Source of the DNA: Clostridia bacterium
Lineage (GTDB): Bacteria; Bacillota_A; Clostridia; Oscillospirales; CAG-272
Direction: 5' to 3'
Assembly: GCA_017935805.1 (NCBI GenBank)
Contig: JAGBGV010000171.1
Location: forward strand, 1 to 5,106
DNA: 5,106 nucleotides
Positions within the stretch are counted from its first letter, which is position 1. Each line of letters begins with the position of its first letter. Below, in pieces: positions 1-4,999 of this stretch. The notes below the pieces were generated by a model. The model made no database searches and was not told the origin of the DNA. It saw only the letters and a program-made list of their open reading frames with translations. Both the position numbers and the translations under genes were made by a program.

Positions 1-1
1 C

Positions 2-754
2 GGAATATTCCCCCTTACATGGCGTCATAGCGGTGAGCCCGCAGAGCAGTTTATCAACACGGCAGGCGTGCCTTGCGTTGACGCTCTCGTGAGAGCCGCG
101 ATGTACTTTGATTCCGAGGAATATCTCGCAGCCGCAAAGCTGATTTTCTCGAGATACTACGACTACCACATGAAGACCTTCGACCGTCACTTCTCCCGTG
201 CAACCTTTGACGCAAAGTGCGAGGATAAGGAAGCGGGAATCTACGTTTTCTGCGCGGCGGCTGACCTTTACAAGGCTACAGGCGACGACTTCTACAAGGA
301 AGCGGCAGATGACGCGGCAGACTGGCTCCTCACATTCGTGTTCTTCTGGGAGATCGGATTTTTGCCGGGCAGCCAGTGCGACACAAAGAACTTCAAGTCT
401 CTCGGCTGGCCGGGAGTGAGCGTGCAGAACCATCACCTTGACGTGTTCTTCCCCACATGGGAGATGTACGAGTACGGCAAGGCTACCGGCAACGAAAAGA
501 TCATGCACATGGCTCTATGCGTGGCACAGGCGCTGACCTACGGTGTGTGCACATATCCCGGTGAGTGGGGATTCACAGTCATCGGTGAGCAGGGTGAGCA
601 GTATTACCACACCAACTATTTCCAGGGCTGGTATCCCGATCTTCTGAATAATCTTCACTTTTGGAGAGGTAAGATGAGAACATGGAACCCCTCATGGATC
701 ACAGCGCAGGTGCTTCAGTCATCCCTCAAGTTCGTGGAAGACGGACGGGAATAA
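2..754 (+). CDS. 3' part of a helix-rich protein, probably an (alpha/alpha)-barrel carbohydrate-active enzyme (5' end missing)
   Basis: The reading frame is open from base 2 to the TAA at 752-754, so about 250 C-terminal residues are visible and the true start lies upstream. The GTG at 68 is an internal valine: protein-like sequence (GIFPLTWRHSGEP) continues before it and no ribosome binding site precedes it. The visible part alternates amphipathic helices rich in aromatic residues and Ala, with the spacing seen in six-hairpin glycosidase-type barrels (for example LVRAAMYFDSEEYLAAAKL and AADLYKATGDDFYKEAADDA). A loop reading GWPGVSVQNHHLDVFF, followed by WEMYEYGKATGNEK and a late NPSWITAQVL, looks like conserved active-site-side loops, but I cannot name the catalytic residues or the family. 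No membrane segment is visible in this part. The lipoprotein gene starts 19 bases downstream with no terminator between, so the two are probably co-transcribed. Glycoside hydrolase or lyase is an inference; a non-catalytic helical toroid is the alternative. Confidence 0.6.
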   Translation, partial: GIFPLTWRHSGEPAEQFINTAGVPCVDALVRAAMYFDSEEYLAAAKLIFSRYYDYHMKTFDRHFSRATFDAKCEDKEAGIYVFCAAADLYKATGDDFYKEAADDAADWLLTFVFFWEIGFLPGSQCDTKNFKSLGWPGVSVQNHHLDVFFPTWEMYEYGKATGNEKIMHMALCVAQALTYGVCTYPGEWGFTVIGEQGEQYYHTNYFQGWYPDLLNNLHFWRGKMRTWNPSWITAQVLQSSLKFVEDGRE

Positions 755-760
755 TTCAAA

Positions 761-766
761 ACGAGG
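761..766 (+). promoter_or_regulatory. Ribosome binding site of the 151-aa lipoprotein gene
   Basis: ACGAGG lies 7 bases before the ATG at 774. It is a moderate match to the Shine-Dalgarno consensus and supports this start, which also gives a well-formed signal peptide. Confidence 0.6.
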
Positions 767-773
767 TTGCAAT

Positions 774-1229
774 ATGAAAAAAACAATACTTTGCATTATC
801 CTCTCGCTTATGGCGGTTCTCTTTATCTCCTGCTCTGACGGAGAGTCGTCGGGGGGCAGAAACAGCAAGAGCAGCGGCGGGGATAAGCAGCTTGAGCAGA
901 TCGCGGAGCTTAGCGCGGAGGCTGTGAAGGTAAAGGTACACGAGGTCAACAAGCGCAACGATACATACGGCTACGCTGAGGTGACCATAACCATGCCTGA
1001 CTACACCGAGCTGTTCGAGGACGCTTTCAAAAAATCCGATCCCGTGGGTGCTGTAGCAAAGGCACTGAAGTCCAAGGACTACGACAAAACGGAATTTGAC
1101 ACAACGGTGCCTGTAACCTTTGACGAAAAGGGCAAGGAGACCGTTCACTCCGAGGACGAGATCAGAAAGCTTCTTGAAGCGGAGCTTATCAAGGCACTCA
1201 ATGCCGTTTATGAGGAGGAAGAGCGATGA
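774..1229 (+). CDS. Predicted small lipoprotein, function unknown
   Basis: A 151-aa protein with a type II signal peptide: MKK, a hydrophobic stretch (residues 5-18) and a lipobox-like FISC with Cys20 as the expected lipidated residue. Phe at -3 is less usual than Leu. A Ser/Gly/Lys-rich linker (about 21-40) follows, then a compact domain of about 110 residues. By eye this domain reads strand (VKVKVHEVNK, YAEVTITM), helix (ELFEDAFKK to AVAKALKS), strand (TEFDTTVPVTF), helix (EIRKLLEAELIKALNAVY), ending in an acidic EEEER tail. I do not recognise the family; the alpha+beta order is loosely like small NTF2-fold or DUF-type Firmicute lipoproteins. The start is chosen by ATG, signal peptide and ribosome binding site. 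The last codons carry the AGGAGG ribosome binding site of the next gene, and the stop overlaps the next start (ATGA), so the two proteins should be made together. The expected location is the outer face of the cytoplasmic membrane. Confidence 0.8.
   Translation: MKKTILCIILSLMAVLFISCSDGESSGGRNSKSSGGDKQLEQIAELSAEAVKVKVHEVNKRNDTYGYAEVTITMPDYTELFEDAFKKSDPVGAVAKALKSKDYDKTEFDTTVPVTFDEKGKETVHSEDEIRKLLEAELIKALNAVYEEEER
1213..1218 (+). promoter_or_regulatory. Ribosome binding site of the GLUG protein gene, inside the lipoprotein gene
   Basis: A perfect AGGAGG sits 7 bases before the ATG at 1226, encoded by the Glu-rich C-terminus of the lipoprotein. With the 4-base ATGA overlap it fixes the start and points to translational coupling. 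Confidence 0.85.
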
Positions 1230-3898
1230 AAAAACGACTGTTTTCCGTTGTTCTTGCGCTTCTCATGTGCGTAACTGTCCTGCCGATGTCAGTTTTTGCC
1301 GATTCCGGTGAGATACTCTACTCGGACGAGGACATTGAGGAGCTGTTCTACGAGTTTGAATATCTTTCAGATATGATCGAGCCCATGTTCGGCAACAAGG
1401 AGGGCATCGCTTATTGGAAATATGCCCGCGACATGGAAGCCAAAAAGGCCATGAGCGCGCTGATCGACGCATCCTGTGCAATACTCGGCGAAACTGCTGA
1501 CAAGGAATACTACACCGAGGTCCTTGTGAACATGATCGCGCTGATGGAGCATGATATGTCACAGCAGATCGAGAAGCAGGGGCAGCTTGACAATCTCAAG
1601 ACCGGTGCGGACTATGCTTACAGCGTGTTTGACATAGGTCTGACCGTTGCCGGACTTGACGACGAGGCGAAGAAGGTAACTGATACCCTCAAAGCAGTAG
1701 TCGGCGGCGGGGAGCTTATCTTCAACTCTCGCGCACACTTGAAATATTACGAAAATATCGTCCGCAACTATACTACAGCGGAGAATTTCCTCAGCGCTGT
1801 AAACGAGTACTCCGATAACGAGCTGCTCAGCGAAGCGGCTTCAGAGCTTTTGTCTGCCAACGAGCTGCTATTCAAGGAGAGACTTGAGGTAGCGAGCAGC
1901 ATCAGCGGAGACACGGTAACTTATCTTGCGAAGAACTTCCTTGATGATTTCGGCTTCGGCTTGCTGAAGGGGCTCAAGGAATACAAGAATGACCAGGCAA
2001 TCAAGAATTACGTTGATTTTGGTGAGCAGGCATACAACGCACTTGACGGACTCATCTCCACAGGTGAGGCGGTGTTCAAGACCATGCTTCTTGGCGGAGA
2101 CGTACTTTTCGGCACCACCAACACCTTCAAGCGCCACGTTGAAATGGAGACTATGGCTGACATAGCGGAGGCGCTTGTGGCGGCTTACGAGGATGTCGCA
2201 GTCACCACAAGCATGCCATCATCCACACTTTACGGAAACATCCGCAAAAAGTGCGACATATACAAGATGCTCCTGACCACTCATGCCCGCGGCGAGTATC
2301 TGATATACAGCCTGAAAACAAAGGATGGCGGACTTCTCTCCGTTCTCTCAAATTGGGTAGACGAATATCTGAAGGACGAGGACTCCACCGTGAAAAAGTG
2401 GTATGACAACCAGACAGACTACTTCGAGGACTACTACGGTCAGATAGATGCGCTGTTCGCAATTCTCTCGAAGCAGAAATTTGTTGTACACAAGGGCTTT
2501 GAGCTTCACGACGGATTTATAGTGGAAATTGAGCAGAAAACAGAGGTCCCCGAGGGATACGTGGGCATCTACTCTTACGCGGACTTTGCGAAAATTGCGG
2601 AAAGCTGCCCTGAGAATACCACATTCACAAGCCTCAGGATCCACGACAATGAAGTAAATACCGCAAACTATATTTTGATGAACGACATCACCTTCCCGGC
2701 GGAGTATCAGTCGGCAGGTGCGTTCTACGGCACACTTGACGGCAACGGCTACACTATGTATGGGGTGTCAAAGCCTTTGTTCCTGTACGCCACTGCAATG
2801 GTGCACAATCTGGGCATTGAGGTGAACTACACCACCGCTGACTATAAAAAAGAGTCCTCTTACGGTGCTATTGCCCGTTATCAGATGGGATGGGCGAAGG
2901 GGGATCTCATAATCGACAACTGCTTTGTAAAGGGTAAAATTTCGGTTCATGCCGATTCCGGAAAATTCGGTGCGCTGGTGGGAGACGGTGACGATGTCGT
3001 TATCACAAACTGCTACAGCGAGGCTGATATTGATGTAAAGACCCGTCAGTCCTCTTACGTAGGCGGAATTTGCGGCAACAACGCATCTGTTCAGAACTGC
3101 TTCAACACGGGAGATATATCCCTTTACACAACAGGCGAAAACACCCTTCAGGTATCCTCAATGGACGTTCACGCAGGCGGTATCTTAGGCTACAACGCCA
3201 CCTTCAATGTAGTCAACTGCTATAACACAGGCGACGTTGACATTGATGTTCCCATGGGATTCCATGTATACGCAGGCGGTATCGTCGGATTCAGCTACGG
3301 TATGCGCAGCAACACTCGCATCACAAGCTGCTACAACACGGGAGATATTTCCGTTGACTGGCAGGCGGCATATGATACCTCGGAGGATTACCTCTACGCT
3401 CTTGACCCGAAATTCGGTGCAGGGGGTATCCTTGGCGGTGCGGGTGAGAATCATTACATTGAGAAATGCTACAACACGGGCAGTGTCAGCGGTGAGCTGT
3501 TCACAGGCGGCATCGTGGGAATGCTGGGCGACTCCTACTACGGCTCGGAGATCAGCGACTGCTTCAATCTGGGTGCGGTGTCCGGCGTTATGTACGTAGG
3601 CGGCTTCCTTGGATTTGGCGGCAAAGGAATAAAGATCAGCAGAAGCTACAGCTACTGTACCGTTTCGGGCGGTATGCATATGGGTGTGATCGCCGCTGAA
3701 CTGAAGGATGCGGAGGAATCACTGACAGATTGCTATTACCAAAGCGGATACGCGGCAACACCTCTTGGGGTGATGTACTCCGGTGCACAGCCTCTCACCG
3801 AGGAGCAGATGGCTGACCGTGCATCTTACGAGGGATTTGACTTCCGCGGTGTATGGAGATTCCGTGAGGGAGATACTCTGCCCACGCTCAAGCAGTGA
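1226..3898 (+). CDS. Secreted GLUG-repeat protein with a long helical N-terminal domain
   Basis: An 890-aa protein. Residues 1-25 form a type I signal peptide (MKKRLF, hydrophobic core, VFA before Asp26). Residues of about 30-430 are predicted by eye to be almost wholly alpha-helical and acidic, and I do not recognise them. From about 439 the sequence changes to a beta-rich style: EVPEGYVGIYSYADF, then NYILMNDITFP (from 481) and GTLDGNGYTMYG (from about 502), the usual entry into GLUG/beta-helix surface proteins. GLUG-type units follow, with GGI[LVC]G or related turns at about 546, 581, 612, 650, 683, 732, 760 and 791, each paired with a C[YF]NTG-like turn. The end (LTEEQMADRASYEGFDF, then VWRF and DTLPTLKQ) is the closing block I associate with GLUG proteins. 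No LPXTG anchor, dockerin, SLH domain or C-terminal membrane helix is visible. GLUG repeats occur in cell-surface and adhesin-like proteins; binding or adhesion is an inference. It is coupled to the lipoprotein gene upstream. Confidence 0.88.
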   Translation: MKKRLFSVVLALLMCVTVLPMSVFADSGEILYSDEDIEELFYEFEYLSDMIEPMFGNKEGIAYWKYARDMEAKKAMSALIDASCAILGETADKEYYTEVLVNMIALMEHDMSQQIEKQGQLDNLKTGADYAYSVFDIGLTVAGLDDEAKKVTDTLKAVVGGGELIFNSRAHLKYYENIVRNYTTAENFLSAVNEYSDNELLSEAASELLSANELLFKERLEVASSISGDTVTYLAKNFLDDFGFGLLKGLKEYKNDQAIKNYVDFGEQAYNALDGLISTGEAVFKTMLLGGDVLFGTTNTFKRHVEMETMADIAEALVAAYEDVAVTTSMPSSTLYGNIRKKCDIYKMLLTTHARGEYLIYSLKTKDGGLLSVLSNWVDEYLKDEDSTVKKWYDNQTDYFEDYYGQIDALFAILSKQKFVVHKGFELHDGFIVEIEQKTEVPEGYVGIYSYADFAKIAESCPENTTFTSLRIHDNEVNTANYILMNDITFPAEYQSAGAFYGTLDGNGYTMYGVSKPLFLYATAMVHNLGIEVNYTTADYKKESSYGAIARYQMGWAKGDLIIDNCFVKGKISVHADSGKFGALVGDGDDVVITNCYSEADIDVKTRQSSYVGGICGNNASVQNCFNTGDISLYTTGENTLQVSSMDVHAGGILGYNATFNVVNCYNTGDVDIDVPMGFHVYAGGIVGFSYGMRSNTRITSCYNTGDISVDWQAAYDTSEDYLYALDPKFGAGGILGGAGENHYIEKCYNTGSVSGELFTGGIVGMLGDSYYGSEISDCFNLGAVSGVMYVGGFLGFGGKGIKISRSYSYCTVSGGMHMGVIAAELKDAEESLTDCYYQSGYAATPLGVMYSGAQPLTEEQMADRASYEGFDFRGVWRFREGDTLPTLKQ
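2861..3780 (+). repeat. GLUG repeat array inside the secreted protein gene
   Basis: The protein repeat is visible at DNA level: TGC-TA/TT-C-AACAC-GGG type sequence recurs at 3098, 3218, 3329 and 3467. The copies at 3098-3121 and 3329-3352 differ at only two of 24 bases. The conserved Cys of each unit falls at residues 566, 596, 625, 665, 702, 748, 779 and 836, with Ser807 in place of Cys in the unit between the last two. Spacing is 28-46 residues, so units share a core but carry insertions of different length between the turns. Confidence 0.8.
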
Positions 3899-3904
3899 TA
3901 TCAC
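3895..3904. promoter_or_regulatory. Perfect 10-bp palindrome at the stop codon, next to the following promoter
   Basis: GTGATATCAC is a perfect inverted repeat that includes the TGA stop of the GLUG gene and ends two bases before the -35 box at 3907. It could be an operator half-site pair for the next gene, but 10 bases is short enough to arise by chance. It is not a terminator: there is no loop of usable size and no T-run. Confidence 0.3.
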
Positions 3905-3906
3905 AC

Positions 3907-3935
3907 TTGACCGGGAATAAAATTTTGTGTATAAT
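3907..3935 (+). promoter_or_regulatory. Sigma-A type promoter of the 79-aa peptide gene
   Basis: TTGACC (3907-3912) and TATAAT (3930-3935) are separated by exactly 17 bases; only one position departs from the consensus. Transcription should start near 3942, leaving a leader of about 23 bases before the ATG at 3965. The promoter begins only 8 bases after the stop of the GLUG gene. Confidence 0.85.
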
Positions 3936-3952
3936 AAGAAAAAACGAAAGGC

Positions 3953-3957
3953 AAGGA
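3953..3957 (+). promoter_or_regulatory. Ribosome binding site of the 79-aa peptide gene
   Basis: AAGGA lies 7 bases before the ATG at 3965, a normal spacing that supports this start. Confidence 0.7.
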
Positions 3958-3964
3958 AATAATC

Positions 3965-4204
3965 ATGGATATTAAGGCAAAGATCAACGAGCTTGTAGAA
4001 AAGATAAAGGGAGACAAGAACCTTCTTGCAAAGTTCAAGGCAGATCCCATTAAGACTATCGAATCCATTATCGGAATCGACCTTCCCGACGAAAAGTTAG
4101 AGCAGGTTGTTGACGGTATCAAGGCGAAGATCGCTGTTGACGATATCGGCGATAAGCTTGGTGACCTCGGTGACAAGCTGGGCGGACTCTTCGGAAAGAA
4201 ATAA
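3965..4204 (+). CDS. Small Lys-rich, Cys-free peptide resembling a Nif11/NHLP-type leader, function unknown
   Basis: A 79-aa protein with no signal peptide, no membrane segment and no Cys, Trp, Tyr, His or Arg; all basic residues are Lys. Residues 1-58 read as short amphipathic helices with F24, D27-P28, G37 and P41 in the order F-x-x-DP-x(8)-G-x-x-x-P. This resembles, by my recollection of the families, the leader region of Nif11/NHLP-type natural-product precursors. The tail is different: two consecutive seven-residue units, DKLGDLG (63-69) and DKLGGLF (70-76), followed by GKK. It contains a Gly-Gly (73-74) but no Cys, Ser or Thr after residue 34, so a lanthipeptide or thiopeptide core is unlikely. 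No modification enzyme or exporter is visible in the window. Its own near-consensus promoter and terminator mark it as a well-expressed single-gene unit. Alternatives are a small intracellular structural, regulatory or nucleoid-type protein, or a leader-like domain used for something else. Being a real gene is nearly certain; the function is not known to me. Confidence 0.85.
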   Translation: MDIKAKINELVEKIKGDKNLLAKFKADPIKTIESIIGIDLPDEKLEQVVDGIKAKIAVDDIGDKLGDLGDKLGGLFGKK

Positions 4205-4207
4205 AAC

Positions 4208-4232
4208 AAAAAAGGCCCGAGAGGGTCTTTTT
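4208..4232 (+). terminator. Rho-independent terminator of the 79-aa peptide gene
   Basis: GGCCC (4214-4218) and GGGTC (4223-4227) pair around a GAGA loop with one G-T pair. A six-A run before and a five-T run after allow A-T extension of the stem. It starts 4 bases after the stop. It may also end read-through from the upstream three-gene unit, which has no terminator of its own. Confidence 0.8.
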
Positions 4233-4234
4233 GA

Positions 4235-4276
4235 GTTATGGACTATGGGTTATTAGTGATGAGTGATAAGTGACGG
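4235..4276. repeat. Degenerate 7-bp tandem repeat in the intergenic region
   Basis: Six consecutive heptamers fit the pattern GTKAYRR-like: GTTATGG, ACTATGG, GTTATTA, GTGATGA, GTGATAA and GTGACGG. Because 7 is not a multiple of 3, the TGA, TAA and TAG within them fall in different frames. The run lies between the terminator and the pduL promoter and is followed by a T7 tract flanked by TGAC and GTCA (4277-4291). Confidence 0.6.
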
Positions 4277-4306
4277 TGACTTTTTTTGTCAAACCCGTCC
4301 TTGTAC

Positions 4307-4335
4307 TTGACATAATTCGCCAAAGAGAGTATAAT
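4307..4335 (+). promoter_or_regulatory. Perfect consensus sigma-A promoter of pduL
   Basis: TTGACA (4307-4312) and TATAAT (4330-4335) match the consensus at all twelve positions, with the optimal 17-base spacer. Transcription should begin near 4342, giving a leader of about 44 bases. A perfect match suggests strong, largely constitutive expression. Confidence 0.92.
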
Positions 4336-4354
4336 ATATAGAGTAAAAAATACA

Positions 4355-4368
4355 TACCCGAGAGGGTA
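4355..4368 (+). promoter_or_regulatory. GNRA-loop hairpin in the pduL leader
   Basis: TACCC and GGGTA form a perfect 5-bp stem around a GAGA (GNRA) tetraloop, about 13 bases after the expected transcript start and 3 bases before the Shine-Dalgarno. No T-run follows, so it is not a terminator. It may protect the 5' end of the mRNA; this role is inferred. Confidence 0.5.
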
Positions 4369-4371
4369 AAT

Positions 4372-4377
4372 GGAGGA
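4372..4377 (+). promoter_or_regulatory. Ribosome binding site of pduL
   Basis: GGAGGA lies 8 bases before the ATG at 4386. It decides against the earlier out-of-frame ATG at 4370, which overlaps the site and has none of its own. Confidence 0.85.
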
Positions 4378-4385
4378 ATACATAA

Positions 4386-4958
4386 ATGGCAAAGGTACTT
4401 ATCGAAACAAGTGCTCGTCACGTACATCTTTCCGAGGAGCACATCAAGGCTCTGTTTGGAGAAGGCGCAACTCTCACACACAAGAAGGACCTGTCCCAGC
4501 CCGGTCAGTTCGCTTGCGAAGAAAGAGTAACTGTTGTTGGTCCCAAGAAGTCCATCGCTAACGTAATCATTCTCGGACCTGCTCGTCCTGCTACACAGGT
4601 TGAGGTTTCCCTCACAGATGCTCGTACACTGGGCGTTAACGCTCCTATCCGTGAATCCGGCGACATCGCAGGCAGCGGCGGATGCAAGCTCGTTGGCCCT
4701 GCAGGTGAAGTTGAGATCACAGAAGGCGTTATCGCTGCAAAGCGTCACATCCACCTTACACCCGCTGACGCTGAAGAAATGGGTGTTGAGGACAAGGAGA
4801 TCGTTTCCGTTAAGTTTGACGGCGAGGGCAGATCTATCGTATTCGGTGATGTTGTTGTTCGCGTAAGCCCCAAGTTCGCGGCTGCTATGCACATCGACAC
4901 AGACGAATCCAACGCTGCTGCAGCTTTCGGCACAGTTTACGGCGAGATCGTAAAATAA
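4386..4958 (+). CDS. pduL: Phosphate propanoyltransferase / PduL-type phosphotransacylase
   Basis: PduL moves an acyl group between coenzyme A and phosphate (propanoyl-CoA or acetyl-CoA to the acyl phosphate). It supplies an acyl-phosphate for ATP formation by an acyl kinase, or runs in reverse for acetate activation. The 190-aa protein shows both halves of the duplicated PduL fold. The first has SARHVHLS with His12 and His14; the second has AAKRHIHL with His121 and His123, then MHIDTDESNAA with His169. These match the zinc-binding histidines of the family, and Glu73 in TQVEVSLTDA is the likely acidic ligand. IRESGDIAGSGG (from about 88) is the conserved Arg/Gly loop expected near the phosphate and CoA site. 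The protein starts directly at the first beta-strand and lacks the N-terminal helix that targets PduL to bacterial microcompartments, so a cytosolic role in fermentation is likely. No acetate kinase, shell or aldehyde dehydrogenase gene is in view. CGT dominates for Arg and GCT/GTT are frequent, unlike the GLUG gene, which fits high expression from its consensus promoter. Confidence 0.95.
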   Translation: MAKVLIETSARHVHLSEEHIKALFGEGATLTHKKDLSQPGQFACEERVTVVGPKKSIANVIILGPARPATQVEVSLTDARTLGVNAPIRESGDIAGSGGCKLVGPAGEVEITEGVIAAKRHIHLTPADAEEMGVEDKEIVSVKFDGEGRSIVFGDVVVRVSPKFAAAMHIDTDESNAAAAFGTVYGEIVK

Positions 4959-4975
4959 GAAATAAGCACAACAAG

Positions 4976-4999
4976 AAAGACCCTTCGTGGGTCTTTTTT
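4976..4999 (+). terminator. Rho-independent terminator of pduL
   Basis: AAAGACCC (4976-4983) and GGGTCTTT (4989-4996) form a perfect 8-bp stem around TTCGT, ending in a six-T run (4994-4999). It starts 17 bases after the stop codon and closes pduL as a single-gene unit. Confidence 0.93.

Noticed and set aside
68..70. GTG as the start of the first gene
   Set aside because: The frame is open and protein-like back to base 2, there is no ribosome binding site before it, and the resulting protein would begin inside a helical barrel domain.
756..1148. 130-codon minus-strand open frame opposite the lipoprotein gene
   Set aside because: Antisense to a gene with signal peptide, ribosome binding site and coupling to its neighbour; no ribosome binding site or family resemblance of its own.
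3185..3679. 164-codon minus-strand open frame in the GLUG region
   Set aside because: It arises from the repetitive codon pattern of the GLUG repeats and has no independent evidence.
2861..3780. CRISPR array or mobile-element repeats
   Set aside because: The repeats are in frame, encode GLUG units, vary in spacing and lack constant-length spacers.
4277..4291. TGAC-T7-GTCA as a second terminator
   Set aside because: The T-run is in the loop rather than after the stem and the stem has only four base pairs; a complete terminator already lies at 4208-4232.
4370..4561. Plus-strand 63-codon frame starting at the ATG before pduL
   Set aside because: Its start overlaps the ribosome binding site of pduL, and it runs out of frame through the conserved PduL coding sequence.
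4236..4892. 218-codon open frame on the minus strand over pduL
   Set aside because: It is antisense to a clearly identified PduL gene, reads through the promoter, tandem repeat and leader hairpin region, and has no recognisable protein character; it follows from the codon bias of pduL.
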